From: Cypionkella sinensis | Lineage (GTDB): Bacteria; Pseudomonadota; Alphaproteobacteria; Rhodobacterales; Rhodobacteraceae | Assembly: GCF_042646385.1 (NCBI RefSeq) | Contig: NZ_JBHRTO010000002.1 | Span: 558,001-622,000, forward strand | Length of the DNA: 64,000 bases | Direction: 5' to 3' | Part shown: piece by piece, positions 44,371 through 54,039 of the stretch | Layout: each line of letters begins with the position of its first letter | Position numbering within the stretch: position 1 is the stretch's first letter | Translations under genes and position numbers: made by a program | The notes under the pieces: generated by a model | Database searches by the model: none | Told to the model about the DNA's origin: nothing | Seen by the model: only the letters and a program-made list of their open reading frames with translations

Positions 44371-44849
44371 GTAAGGGCCTTTTCGGCTTGGGCACGCGCG
44401 GCCGGGTCCAGATGATCCAGCGTCAGCACGCCGTTCAGATGATCCAGCTCGTGCTGCGCGCAGATGGCTGCAAAGTTTGTGAATGCTTCTTCATATTGGC
44501 CACCATCCAGACCAATCCACCGCATCCGCACCGCAACCGGGCGTGCGATCTGGCTGGTCAACCCTGGCAAAGACAAGCAACCCTCTGGCCCGGTCGCGGT
44601 TTCTTCCGAGGCCCAGAGGACTTTGGGGTTGATCAACACCCGCGGCGCATAAATGCCTTCCTTCCAGGTGCAATCCATCACAAAAAGCCGTAGCAGAGCG
44701 CCAATCTGCGGCGAAGCCAAACCTCGACCGGGCGCTGCGTACATGGTTTCCAGCATATCCGCCGCCAAGCCCGAAACATCGCCGGAAATTTCCGAACAAA
44801 CGGTCGTTAACCGCGGATCTGGCCAGCGCAAGATCGGCAGAACGGCCAT
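44367..44849 (-). CDS. def: peptide deformylase, second copy
   Basis: A 160-aa deformylase with motif 1 GRGLASPQIG, motif 2 EGCLSLPG and motif 3 QHELDH intact, so it should bind metal and remove the formyl group from nascent proteins. Slightly divergent from the canonical copy at 44849. One-base overlap with that copy and ATGA overlap with the degenerate one. Confidence 0.88.
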   Translation of the reverse strand: MAVLPILRWPDPRLTTVCSEISGDVSGLAADMLETMYAAPGRGLASPQIGALLRLFVMDCTWKEGIYAPRVLINPKVLWASEETATGPEGCLSLPGLTSQIARPVAVRMRWIGLDGGQYEEAFTNFAAICAQHELDHLNGVLTLDHLDPAARAQAEKALT

Positions 44850-45373
44850 CAGCTTTCGGGACCAGACCGCGCGCGTTCCCGTTTCAGCTTTTCCATCTTG
44901 CGGGTGATCATCTGCCGCTTCAGCGGGCCCAGATAATCAATGAACAGCTTGCCATTCAGATGGTCAATCTCATGCTGCACGCAGGTCGCCCACAACCCGG
45001 TGAACAGCCGTTCCTGCGGTGCCCCGTCCAGATCCATCCAGCCAACCTTGACCGAACTGGGCCGCTTCACCTCGGCATATTGATCGGGGATCGACAGGCA
45101 ACCTTCTTCATAGCTGCCCAGATCTTCCGACGACCAAAGCACCTCCGGGTTCAGCAGGGCCATAGGCTCGGGCGGGCCGTCCTTGATGCAATCCATCACG
45201 ATGATTCGCTTCATCACGCCAATCTGCGGCGCGGCCAAGCCGATACCGGGCGCGTCATACATGGTTTCAAGCATGTCCGCCGCCAGCGCAGAAATCTCGG
45301 CGCTGACCGCTGCGATCGGCTCGCAGGGCTTTTTCAGGCGCGGATCGGGATGTATCAGGATATCGCGTATCAT
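44849..45373 (-). CDS. def: peptide deformylase, canonical copy
   Basis: A 174-aa metalloenzyme. Motif 1 GIGLAAPQIG, motif 2 EGCLSIP and motif 3 QHEIDHLNG are perfect. It removes the N-formyl group from nascent polypeptides at the ribosome exit. First gene of the def-def-def-fmt group. No strong ribosome site is seen before the ATG at 45373. Confidence 0.95.
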   Translation of the reverse strand: MIRDILIHPDPRLKKPCEPIAAVSAEISALAADMLETMYDAPGIGLAAPQIGVMKRIIVMDCIKDGPPEPMALLNPEVLWSSEDLGSYEEGCLSIPDQYAEVKRPSSVKVGWMDLDGAPQERLFTGLWATCVQHEIDHLNGKLFIDYLGPLKRQMITRKMEKLKRERARSGPES

Positions 45374-45501
45374 GTTTGGGATTTACGGCGCGGGGGCAAA
45401 TCGTGCAAGAGGGCGGGAGGGATTCCGTGAAATCACCAATAAAGTCTACTCTCCAGGATAAATTCCCCATTAGATGCCGTTTATAGGTTCATTATTCCGA
45501 T

Positions 45502-45514
45502 ATTGATCATCAAT
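45502..45514. promoter_or_regulatory. small inverted repeat upstream of the PatB-like gene
   Basis: ATTGAT-C-ATCAAT, a 13-bp palindrome in an AT-rich 200-bp intergenic region, 65 bp before the ATG at 45580. Possible operator; regulator unknown. Confidence 0.3.
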
Positions 45515-45579
45515 CAGGGAAGACATACCGATTTACATGTCATAACTAGAATGAAATACCAAACCGAAACAGGACGATC

Positions 45580-46749
45580 ATGACCTTCGATACCCCAATC
45601 AATCGCTTTGGAACCCATTCTGTCAAATGGGATTCGATGGAAGCCTTCTACGGCGTGCCCGCCAAGGACGGCATTGCCATGTGGGTGGCGGATATGGATT
45701 TCCGCCCGCCCACCTGCGTGCAAAAGGCGCTTGAAGGCATGTTGGCGCATGGCGTCTATGGCTATTACGGCGATGACGCCGCCTATCTCGACGCTATTCG
45801 CTGGTGGATGCAGACCCGCCACGGCTGGACGGTTGAGCGGGATCAGATTTTCACCACGCACGGCTTGGTGAATGGCACCGCCATGTGCGTGGATGCGTTT
45901 ACCCAGCCGGGAGATGGCATTGTGCTGTTCACCCCGATTTATCACGCCTTCGCGCGGGTGATCAAAGGCGCCGGGCGGCAGGTGGTAGAGTGCAAGCTCG
46001 CTAATGTGAACGGGCGTTATGAAATGGATTTCGCCGCCTGGGATGCGCAGATGACAGGCAAGGAAACCATGCTGATCCTGTGTTCTCCGCACAATCCGGG
46101 CGGACGTGTCTGGACGGTGGCCGAGTTGCAGGGCGTGGCTGACTTTTGTGCGCGCCACAACCTGTTGCTGGTGTCTGACGAAATTCACCATGATCTTGTG
46201 ATGCCTAGTCAGAAGCACACTGTCATGGCGACCCTGCCGGGGATAAGTGAACGTCTGGTCATGATGACCGCAACCACCAAGACCTTCAACATTGCAGGCG
46301 CACATTCGGGCAACGTGATCATCGCCGATCCCAAACTGCGCGCGCGTTTCGCCGAGCGGATGAACGCGATGGGCATCTCGCCGAACTCTTTCGGCATGTT
46401 TATGGCGACCGCTGCCTATTCGCCCGAAGGTGCCGCGTGGGTGGATACGCTTTGCGAATACCTTGCGGGCAATGCCAAGATTTTCAACGATGGCATTGCT
46501 CAGATTCCGGGGCTGCGCTCGATGCCATTAGAGGCGACTTATTTGGCTTGGGTGGATTTCACGGGCACCGGTATGGCGCAGGCCGAGTTCATCGAGCGGG
46601 TGGAAAAGCAGGCCAAGATCGCCAGCAACCATGGCACGCCGTTCGGGGCCGGGGGCGAGTCGTTCCTGCGCTTCAATCTGGCGACGCCCCGCGCGGTTGT
46701 GGTCGAGGCTGTGCAACGGCTGCAAGCTGCCTTCGCCGATCTGCAATAG
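45580..46749 (+). CDS. patB: PatB/MalY-type PLP-dependent C-S lyase or aminotransferase
   Basis: A 389-aa class I/II aminotransferase-fold enzyme of the PatB/MalY branch, which mostly acts as cystathionine beta-lyase. N-terminal MWVADMDF motif, N172 in SPHNPGG, D200 in VSDEIH and PLP-binding K234 in TATTKTFNIAG. AGGA six bases before the ATG. Monocistronic. Activity on cystathionine is the family default; the exact substrate cannot be read from the sequence. Confidence 0.85.
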   Translation: MTFDTPINRFGTHSVKWDSMEAFYGVPAKDGIAMWVADMDFRPPTCVQKALEGMLAHGVYGYYGDDAAYLDAIRWWMQTRHGWTVERDQIFTTHGLVNGTAMCVDAFTQPGDGIVLFTPIYHAFARVIKGAGRQVVECKLANVNGRYEMDFAAWDAQMTGKETMLILCSPHNPGGRVWTVAELQGVADFCARHNLLLVSDEIHHDLVMPSQKHTVMATLPGISERLVMMTATTKTFNIAGAHSGNVIIADPKLRARFAERMNAMGISPNSFGMFMATAAYSPEGAAWVDTLCEYLAGNAKIFNDGIAQIPGLRSMPLEATYLAWVDFTGTGMAQAEFIERVEKQAKIASNHGTPFGAGGESFLRFNLATPRAVVVEAVQRLQAAFADLQ

Positions 46750-46755
46750 CCGCGC

Positions 46756-47106
46756 TCAGGCTCTGGGCAACAGCGCCACAGGGGCGTTTTCGTCGCGTTC
46801 ATAATCCAGCGGCGCATGATCCGACACAAGGGTCATGCGCTTGAAGTCGCAGACCAAATCGCCATTCTCGACCAGTGAGGCGACGATCAGGCATTGAAAA
46901 ATATGCCGCGAGCCGTCGTAAACATCGACCAGCCCGCGCAGATGCGGGGTCAGCGCGGCATCCAGCGCAAAGCCATCATGCCAGCAGCGGATCACCGGAA
47001 ACACCGCCTCGCCCACCTGCACGCGTAGACGCGATTTCCGCGAAGCCTCGCGTTTGCGCGCCGCATCCAGACCGTCGCGAATATCCTGTGGCAGAAACTC
47101 CAGCAT
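46756..47106 (-). CDS. conserved hypothetical protein
   Basis: A 116-aa soluble protein (MLEFLPQDIRDGLD...). N-terminal basic helix with KREASRKSRLRVQVG, then a beta-rich part with HLRGLVDVYDG and FQCLIVAS. The layout faintly recalls PilZ folds (RxxxR near the start) but the rest of the PilZ motif is not seen. AAGGAGG precedes two tandem ATGs; the second (47106) has the better spacing. Ends convergent with patB, 6 bp apart. Confidence 0.7.
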   Translation of the reverse strand: MLEFLPQDIRDGLDAARKREASRKSRLRVQVGEAVFPVIRCWHDGFALDAALTPHLRGLVDVYDGSRHIFQCLIVASLVENGDLVCDFKRMTLVSDHAPLDYERDENAPVALLPRA

Positions 47107-47316
47107 CATCGCCTCCTTACCTGTCGCCAAGTTTGCCTGCGAAGTGCTTAATTTTATGACAGAGTTGGAACGCGATAAAGAAACACCCCGCGTGCGTGGC
47201 CGAATTGTCGCAAATCAGCCATTAGCGATCTCGCCACATCCCCTCCTTAGATCTTCGTCACAACCTGAGGAGGAAATCAAGCCCCGGTGACGCGCCCGCC
47301 CGATTCGCAGGTTAGC

Positions 47317-47658
47317 TTACATCCCCTCGTCCCGCTGCCGAGTCGCGCGCCGCCACGCCACGCAGCGCGCCACCATCTCGCGCGTCAGATCACCCCAAGC
47401 TGCAAGGCTTTCGGGCGTCGCAAGCAGGATAATCCGGGTTTCGCCTTGCCAAATGTCCATCGACACGCCGGGGTGCCGTGCGTTCCACTGCGCAATCTGC
47501 GCCGCCGTCGCCCGCAATGGCCAGCATTGTGCCAACTGCCAACCGGCATCGGTCTGCGTTGCGGTAAACTCTGGCAAGGCCGCATCGCTGCGGGCGTAAA
47601 TCACCCCGTCCACCTGTTCCACGCCGATGAATCCGGCCGCCCGCAGCAGATCTTCCAT
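47317..47658 (-). CDS. hypothetical protein coupled to smc
   Basis: A 113-aa protein of unrecognised family. Its ATG shares one base with the smc stop codon, so it is translated from the smc mRNA. Several Trp residues (GWQLAQCW, DIWQG, AAWGDL, CVAWRR). No signal peptide or membrane segment. The 187 bp between its end and the gene at 47106 hold only an AT-richer stretch with no gene. Confidence 0.65.
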   Translation of the reverse strand: MEDLLRAAGFIGVEQVDGVIYARSDAALPEFTATQTDAGWQLAQCWPLRATAAQIAQWNARHPGVSMDIWQGETRIILLATPESLAAWGDLTREMVARCVAWRRATRQRDEGM

Positions 47659-50600
47659 CAGGCGACCAAAGCCTCAGCGCGTTTCAGATCGACCGAGACC
47701 AACTGGCTGACACCCTGCTCGGCCATCGTGACGCCAAACAACCTATCCATCCGCGCCATCGTCACCGCATGGTGGGTGATGATCAGAAACCGCGTTTCGG
47801 TGCGCCGGGTCATCTCGTCCAGCAAGTCGCAGAACCGCGTCACGTTGGCATCATCCAGTGGCGCGTCCACCTCGTCCAGCACGCAGATCGGCGCCGGATT
47901 GGCGAGGAAAACCCCGAAAATCAGCGCCAGCGCCGTCAGCGTCTGCTCGCCGCCCGACAGCAGGCTCAGCGTCGCGAGTTTCTTGCCCGGCGGCTGGCAC
48001 ATGATCTCCAGCCCGGCCTCTAGCGGATCATCCGATTCCACCAGCACCAGCCGCGCCTCGCCGCCGTTGAACAGGTGCGTGAACAGGGTCGCGAAATTGG
48101 CGTTCACCTGTTCAAACGCCGTCAACAGCCGTTCACGTCCCTCGCGGTTCAGCCCGGCAATGCCCGTGCGCAGCTTCTTAATCGCCTCTTCCAGATCAAG
48201 CTTTTCCTGCGCCAGCGCATCATATTCATCAGAAACCGTCTTGGCGTCATCCTCGGCGCGCAGGTTCACCGCACCCAAAGCCTCACGCTGGCGTTTCAGC
48301 CGCTGCACATTGGTATCCAACGTCTCGGCATCCGGCATCTTGTCGGGTTCGACCTTCAGCGTGTCCAGCAACTGATCGGGGGTGGCACCCTGTTCCTCGG
48401 CGATGCGCTCGGCGGCAAGGGTCACGCTTTCACGGGCTGCCTCGGCACGGGCCTCAGCGCGGGCGCGAGCCTCGCGCGCTTCACCGGCCAACCGCTCGCC
48501 CTCGCGCTCGGTATCGCGGGCGGTGCGCAACACCGCCTCGGCGGCAGACAGCGCATCTGCGGCCACCGTGCGGCGCGCTTCGGCCTCGGTGATCGCATCG
48601 CTGAGTTCCTCGCGCTTGATGGCGATTTCCTCGGGCGCGGCAGAGGCCTCAGACAACTCCTCTTGCGTCTCGGCGCGGCGCTCGGCCAATTCCGCAATCC
48701 GCTTGGCGGCAGTGTCCAGCCGATGCTTCCATCCCGACAATTCCTTGACCGCTTCCTGACGCCGCTTGACCCGCGCCTCGCCCTCGCGGCGCAGTTCGTC
48801 ATGCGCAGACCTACGCGCCATCATGGTGATGCGCGCAGCTTCCACCGCCAGTTTCGCCGCCTCCACCGCTTCGCGCGCGCTGTGCAGTTCGGGCAGATCC
48901 TCCTCCGCAGCCAGCGCCGCTTCCAGCCGTTCGCGCGCCTCGACGGCCTCGCTGTCATAGCGCGCCACAGCCAGACGTGCGGCATCCAGCTTGCCGCCTG
49001 CGATGGATTTATCGGCCTCGGCCCGCGCCGCCATTCGCCCCGCTTCGGCCACCCGCGCATCCGCGCCGCGCCGCGCATCGCGGGCGCGCTGGTCGGCCTG
49101 CGCCAATTCGGCGAGCCTTGTTTGCAACATCACATGCGCCTGCGCAGCGCCCTCGGCCCGTGCGGCGACCTCCTCCAGATCGCGTTTCAGCGCCGTCAGC
49201 CGGTTCAACTGCTGCAAACGCAGCGCCGCCGCCGAGGGCGCATCCTCGGCCCCGGCGCGAAAACCATCCCAGCGCCACAGATCGCCCTCAACCGAGACCA
49301 ACCGCTGCCCCGGTTGCAGATCGGCTTGCAAGCGGGGGCCATCCTCGCGCGCGATCAGGCCAATCTGCGCCAGCCGCCGCGCCAAAACCGCCGGAGCCTG
49401 CACATGGTTCGACAGCGCCACCGCCCCGGCAGGCAGGCCCTGCGGATGCGGATAATCCGGCAACGCCACCCAGCCCGAGCGTTTATCGCCCGCAACTTCC
49501 GGCGCACGTAGATCATCCGCCAGCGCCGCACCGATGGCCTTTTCCAGCCCCGGCTCCACCACCAGCAGATCGAGCAACTGATGCCCCGACTGCGCCTCGC
49601 GCTGGACCAGCCGCGTCAACGCCGCCACTTCGGCGCGCAGAGCGCTGGCCTCGCCTTCCGCCTCAGACCGCGCCGCGCGCGCTTCGGCCTCGCGGCCCTG
49701 CACTTCTGCGCGCGCATCTTCGGCGGCAAGCAAGGCCTCTTCGGCAGCCTCGGCGGTTTCAGCCGCCACAACCTGCGCTTCTTCGGCGGCGTCAAACGCA
49801 TCGCCTGCCGTAGCAAGCGCCGCCTCTGCTGCCACCACCGCATCGTTGGCCCGCGCCGCCTCGGTTTCGGCCTTTTGCACGGCGGTCTTGGTATCCGCCA
49901 ACATCCGCTGCACCGATTGGTGCCGTGCCGCAAGCCGCGCTGCATCCTCGGTCGCCTGTGACAACACGCCCTCACGGTCGGTCAACACTGCCGAAGCCTC
50001 ACGCGCTACGTCCGAGGCCTCGGTCAGCCGATCCTCATGGCCGTCATGCGCGCGCAAAAGCTGCTCGATCTCCCAATCCAGCCGCGCAATCACCTCGCCC
50101 GCATCACGGTTCAGGCTGGCCTCACGTTCCGCATCTCGGTCGAGTTCCACAATCCGCCCGCGCAGGGTTTCGATCATCGCCCGCGCCCGCGCCTCTTGAT
50201 CGCCCAACTGATCGCGCTGCACCATCAACCGCTGCAAGATCGCGGCGGCAATCGCCTCTTCCTCGCGCAAGGGCGGCAGCGAATCCTCTGCCGCCTCGCG
50301 CTGCTTGGCGGCCAGACGCGCGGCAGCCTCGGCCTGCGCGGCTTGGGTCAGACGCTGGCGCAACAGACCATCGGCCTCGGCGCGGGCAATATCGGCCTCG
50401 CGCCAACGGCGATACAGCAACTGGCCTTCCGCACGGCGCAGTTCCTCACCGATCTCACGATAGCGCGCTGCCTGCTTGGCCTGCCGGGTAAGAGTCGAAA
50501 GCTGCTGCGCGAGACTCTCCAGCACATCATCCACCCGCAGCAGATTGGTCTCAGCCCCCGACAGCTTTAACTCAGCCTCATGCCGCCGCGCATAAAGCCC

Positions 50601-51113
50601 GGAAATCCCCGCCGCTTCCTCAAGTATCCGCCGCCGCGCTTTCGGCTTGGCGTTGATCAGTTCCGAAATCTGCCCCTGCCGCACCAGCGCGGGTGAGTGT
50701 GACCCGGTCGAGGCATCGGCAAACAGCATCTGCACATCACGCGCGCGCACATCCTTGGTGTTCAGTTTATAAGCAGACCCCGCATCGCGGGTGATCCGCC
50801 GGGTGATCTCGATGGTGTCCGCATCGTTGAACCCAGAAGGTGCCAGCCGATCGCTGTTGTCCATCACCAGCGCGACTTCGGCAAAATGCCGCGCGCCCCG
50901 GCTTGCCGCGCCGTTGAAAATCACATCCTCCATCCCGCCGCCGCGCATCGCCGAGGGACGGTTTTCGCCCATCACCCAGCGCATCGCTTCCAGCAGATTG
51001 GATTTGCCACAGCCATTGGGGCCAACCACCCCGGTCAGCCCGTCGTGGATGACCAGATCGGTCGGGTCCACAAAGCTTTTAAAGCCGTTCAAGCGCAGCT
51101 TGGTAAAACGCAA
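47658..51113 (-). CDS. smc: chromosome segregation protein SMC
   Basis: Condensin ATPase that organises and segregates the chromosome; 1151 aa from the preferred start. Walker A GPNGCGKSNL at 31-40, two long coiled coils (about 165-490 and 650-1000) around a hinge near 510-640, and the C-terminal signature LSGGEQTLTALALIF with Walker B ICVLDEVDAPLD. A TTG at 51111-51113 gives MRFTKLRLNGFKSF, the usual SMC N-terminus, with AGGA upstream; in-frame ATG at 51188 would add 25 residues and is less likely. ScpA and ScpB are not in the window. Confidence 0.93.
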   Translation of the reverse strand: MRFTKLRLNGFKSFVDPTDLVIHDGLTGVVGPNGCGKSNLLEAMRWVMGENRPSAMRGGGMEDVIFNGAASRGARHFAEVALVMDNSDRLAPSGFNDADTIEITRRITRDAGSAYKLNTKDVRARDVQMLFADASTGSHSPALVRQGQISELINAKPKARRRILEEAAGISGLYARRHEAELKLSGAETNLLRVDDVLESLAQQLSTLTRQAKQAARYREIGEELRRAEGQLLYRRWREADIARAEADGLLRQRLTQAAQAEAAARLAAKQREAAEDSLPPLREEEAIAAAILQRLMVQRDQLGDQEARARAMIETLRGRIVELDRDAEREASLNRDAGEVIARLDWEIEQLLRAHDGHEDRLTEASDVAREASAVLTDREGVLSQATEDAARLAARHQSVQRMLADTKTAVQKAETEAARANDAVVAAEAALATAGDAFDAAEEAQVVAAETAEAAEEALLAAEDARAEVQGREAEARAARSEAEGEASALRAEVAALTRLVQREAQSGHQLLDLLVVEPGLEKAIGAALADDLRAPEVAGDKRSGWVALPDYPHPQGLPAGAVALSNHVQAPAVLARRLAQIGLIAREDGPRLQADLQPGQRLVSVEGDLWRWDGFRAGAEDAPSAAALRLQQLNRLTALKRDLEEVAARAEGAAQAHVMLQTRLAELAQADQRARDARRGADARVAEAGRMAARAEADKSIAGGKLDAARLAVARYDSEAVEARERLEAALAAEEDLPELHSAREAVEAAKLAVEAARITMMARRSAHDELRREGEARVKRRQEAVKELSGWKHRLDTAAKRIAELAERRAETQEELSEASAAPEEIAIKREELSDAITEAEARRTVAADALSAAEAVLRTARDTEREGERLAGEAREARARAEARAEAARESVTLAAERIAEEQGATPDQLLDTLKVEPDKMPDAETLDTNVQRLKRQREALGAVNLRAEDDAKTVSDEYDALAQEKLDLEEAIKKLRTGIAGLNREGRERLLTAFEQVNANFATLFTHLFNGGEARLVLVESDDPLEAGLEIMCQPPGKKLATLSLLSGGEQTLTALALIFGVFLANPAPICVLDEVDAPLDDANVTRFCDLLDEMTRRTETRFLIITHHAVTMARMDRLFGVTMAEQGVSQLVSVDLKRAEALVA

Positions 51114-51307
51114 AGGCGTGGTCCTGATTCCTTCGGTCGTCCACTGTCGCAAGCGAGGGGTCACCGAGTCAACGCGGACACGCCCCATATGGCGCAACTT
51201 GTGCGCTTATCCCCAAGATATTGCGCAAAATGACAGCGCAGAGCCTCGGGTGGATCAGGCTTGACCGATCTGGCCCCAACCCGCAGGCTTGCGACAAAGG
51301 AGCCGAA

Positions 51308-51694
51308 ATGACACCACCCTATTCCGGCCATTGCCTCTGCGGGGCCACGCGCTTTCACTGCACCGCAGCCCCGCTGTGGCAAAGTCATTGCCATTGCGAA
51401 AGCTGCCGTCGCGCCTGCGCCGCCCCGTTCACCTCGTTCTTCGGTGTCGCAGATGGCACCTGGGCATGGACGGGTGATGCCCCTGCCACCTATGCCTCAT
51501 CCCCCGGGGTGTGGCGCGATTTCTGCGCCACCTGCGGCACGCAGATGGCTTATCGCAGCGCGCACTTTCCCGGCGAGATCCACTTCTACGCGGCCTTGCT
51601 GGATGATCCCAGCCTCTACACCCCGCAAGACCATGTTCACACTGCCGAAATGCTGCCTTGGCTGCATCTGTCCGACGGATTGCCGCGCAGATGA
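51308..51694 (+). CDS. GFA-family (CENP-V/GFA) zinc protein
   Basis: A 128-aa member of the glutathione-dependent formaldehyde-activating enzyme family. Zinc-ligand cysteines are visible in GHCLCGATRF, HCHCESCRR and FCATCGTQM. Many family members have unknown function, so formaldehyde activation is not claimed. AAAGGAG lies before the ATG. ATGA overlap with the acetyltransferase gene. Confidence 0.85.
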   Translation: MTPPYSGHCLCGATRFHCTAAPLWQSHCHCESCRRACAAPFTSFFGVADGTWAWTGDAPATYASSPGVWRDFCATCGTQMAYRSAHFPGEIHFYAALLDDPSLYTPQDHVHTAEMLPWLHLSDGLPRR

Positions 51695-52158
51695 TGCCCT
51701 ATCGCGCAACAGCCCCATTCGATTGGGCCGCGATCCTGCGCCTGATCCGCAGCGAATTCGCTTACATGGATGCGCGGATCAACCCGCCCTCGTCAATGCA
51801 CCGACTGACGGAAGCAGACATGGCCAGCACTGCCGAAAACGGTGAAATCTGGGTGGTAGGCACGCCGCCCTTGGCCTGTATGTTTCTGACGTTGCAGGCG
51901 GATTCGCTGTATCTTGGAAAACTCGCCGTCAGCGCCAGCACACGTGGCAAGGGCATGGCGCGGGCCTTGGTCGAGGTCGCCGAAAGCCGTGCCCGCGCCT
52001 TGGGACTGGCGGCGGTGGAATTGCAAACCCGCGTGGAACTGCTGGAAAACCAAGCCGCATTTCAGGCCATGGGCTTTGTTGAGACTAGCCGCACCGCTCA
52101 TCCGGGCTTTGCGCAGCCAACCTCGATCAGCTATCGCAAAGCGGTTCAGGCCAGATAA
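51691..52158 (+). CDS. GNAT-family N-acetyltransferase
   Basis: A 155-aa acetyltransferase. The acetyl-CoA motif is LGKLAVSASTRGKGMARALVE (V/I-x-x-x-x-R-G-x-G-x-A), followed by the LENQAAFQAMGF motif common to the family. ATGA overlap with the GFA gene; its 3' end overlaps rppH by 13 bp in convergent orientation. Acceptor substrate unknown. Confidence 0.85.
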   Translation: MMPYRATAPFDWAAILRLIRSEFAYMDARINPPSSMHRLTEADMASTAENGEIWVVGTPPLACMFLTLQADSLYLGKLAVSASTRGKGMARALVEVAESRARALGLAAVELQTRVELLENQAAFQAMGFVETSRTAHPGFAQPTSISYRKAVQAR

Positions 52159-52628
52159 GGCCGGAACACCTGCACAACTTCTTCATAGACCTTGCGCTTG
52201 AACGGCACGATGGCGGCGATCATCTCGTCCGCCCCGATCCAGCACCATTTTGAAAACTCGGGGTGATCCATGTCGATGTTCACTTGGCGATCTTCGCCCA
52301 AGAACCGGAACAGAAACCACTTCTGCCGCTGACCGCGATATTTGCCGCCCCAGACTTTGCCAAGCAAATCGGGCGGTAGATCGTAAGTCACCCAATCATC
52401 AGTCTTGGCGACGAATTCGACCAGATCAGCCGTCACGCCAGTTTCTTCCCACAACTCGCGCAGCGCCGCCGCGCGTGGCTTTTCGCCATCGTCAATGCCG
52501 CCCTGTGGCATCTGCCAGGCTGGCACCGGATTATCCAACCGCTGCCCGGCAAAGATCAGACCCTGCGGATTGATCAGCATCACGCCCACGCAAGGGCGAT
52601 ACGGCAGGCTTTCGGAGTCTAGTGTCAT
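52146..52628 (-). CDS. rppH: RNA pyrophosphohydrolase
   Basis: Nudix enzyme that removes pyrophosphate from 5'-triphosphate RNA and starts mRNA decay; 160 aa, normal for alphaproteobacterial RppH. Nudix box GGIDDGEKPRAAALRELWEE with the REXXEE core. YRPCVGVMLINPQG at the N-terminus and KWCWIGADEM near the end are typical. The ATG at 52628 is chosen over an upstream extension that lacks family similarity. Confidence 0.92.
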   Translation of the reverse strand: MTLDSESLPYRPCVGVMLINPQGLIFAGQRLDNPVPAWQMPQGGIDDGEKPRAAALRELWEETGVTADLVEFVAKTDDWVTYDLPPDLLGKVWGGKYRGQRQKWFLFRFLGEDRQVNIDMDHPEFSKWCWIGADEMIAAIVPFKRKVYEEVVQVFRPYLA

Positions 52629-52683
52629 GGGGCCTCGAGCAATGAAATGCCGCGCCGGAACAAATCGGCGCGGCAACAACAGG

Positions 52684-54030
52684 TTACGGCTTGGGAGCGA
52701 CCGCGTTCAACCCGCGCAGAATATCGACCGCATAGGCCAGTTGATAATCTTCGTCGCGCAGTTTCGCGGCTTCTTCGGTGCGCGCACGCTCTTCCTCAAG
52801 CTGCTTTTTCTCGTCTTCGGTCATCGAGTCATTGCTGATCGCGCCGCGCAGCGATGCCTCGGTGCGTTGTTTGGCCTGATCCTCTGCCGCCTTGGCCTCG
52901 GTGCCCTCTGCCGCTGGGTCAACCACTGGCTGATTGACCACTATATCCGGCATCACGCCCAACGATTGAATTGAGCGGCCCGACGGCGTGTAGTACCGCG
53001 CCGTCGTCAATCGCATCGCGCCTTCGCCTTTCAGCGGAATCAGCGTCTGGACCGAGCCTTTGCCAAAGCTTTTTGTCCCCACCACAATCGCGCGGCGATG
53101 ATCCTGCAATGCGCCCGCCACGATCTCGGATGCCGAAGCCGAGCCGCCGTTGATCAGCACCACAATCGGCTTGCCGTCCGCGAGATCGCCCGGCGTCGCA
53201 TTCTCACGCGAACTGTCTTCTGCATTGCGGCCACGGGTCGAGACGATTTCGCCTTCGTTCAGGAATGCGTCCGAGGTCAGGATCGCCTGTTTTAGCAAAC
53301 CACCGGGGTTGTTGCGCAGGTCAATGACATAGCCCTTCAGCTTGTCGGCACCGCCAGCTTCTTCCGCCAGCTTCTTGATGCCTTCCTGAATGCCCGGATA
53401 GGTCTGATCGTTGAACGACGACACCCGCATCACGCCGATATTGCCAACCAGCCGCGATTTCACCGCCGCCACCTTGATGGTATCGCGCACGATCGAGACA
53501 TCGAACGGCTCTTTGACGCCTTCGCGCACCACGGTGATCACGATTTCCGAACCAATCGGGCCGCGCATCTTGTCCACCGCTTCGTCCAGCGTCAGGCCTT
53601 GTACGTTTTCGCCATCCACGGTCGTGATGAAATCGCCCGGCTTGATCCCGGCCTTGTCAGCTGGCGTGCCATCCATCGGCGAGACGACCTTGATGTAGCC
53701 ATCTTCCATCGTCACTTCGATGCCAAGCCCGCCGAATTCGCCGCGGGTCTGCGTGTTCATATCTTCGAACGCCTTGGCGTCCATATAGCTGGAATGCGGG
53801 TCAAGCGAGGTGAGCATGCCGTTGATCGCAGCCTCAACCAGCTTTTTGCTGTCCACGTCCTCGACATACTGCGCCCGGATACGCTCAAACACATCGCCGA
53901 ACAGATCAAGCTGTTCATAGACACTCGCATTTTTCGTCGCATCCTGCGCGATCAGCGGGCCCGCCACCTGCGTTGTCAAAACGCCGCCTGCAATCGAGCC
54001 GCACAGCGCTGCGATAATCATCTTCTTCAT
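52684..54030 (-). CDS. ctpA: S41 carboxyl-terminal processing protease
   Basis: Periplasmic serine protease, 448 aa, with an N-terminal signal anchor (about 1-28), a PDZ domain at about 85-170 (FGGLGIEVTMEDGYIKV) and the S41 catalytic domain. Catalytic Ser is in GGSASASEIVAG and Lys in GTKSFGKGSVQT. Charged C-terminal tail (about 380-430). It lies 9 bp after the envC-like gene. The two together fit cell-wall remodelling, where an EnvC-like factor and Ctp act on septal peptidoglycan enzymes. Confidence 0.93.
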   Translation of the reverse strand: MKKMIIAALCGSIAGGVLTTQVAGPLIAQDATKNASVYEQLDLFGDVFERIRAQYVEDVDSKKLVEAAINGMLTSLDPHSSYMDAKAFEDMNTQTRGEFGGLGIEVTMEDGYIKVVSPMDGTPADKAGIKPGDFITTVDGENVQGLTLDEAVDKMRGPIGSEIVITVVREGVKEPFDVSIVRDTIKVAAVKSRLVGNIGVMRVSSFNDQTYPGIQEGIKKLAEEAGGADKLKGYVIDLRNNPGGLLKQAILTSDAFLNEGEIVSTRGRNAEDSSRENATPGDLADGKPIVVLINGGSASASEIVAGALQDHRRAIVVGTKSFGKGSVQTLIPLKGEGAMRLTTARYYTPSGRSIQSLGVMPDIVVNQPVVDPAAEGTEAKAAEDQAKQRTEASLRGAISNDSMTEDEKKQLEEERARTEEAAKLRDEDYQLAYAVDILRGLNAVAPKP

Positions 54031-54039
54031 CGGCTCGTC

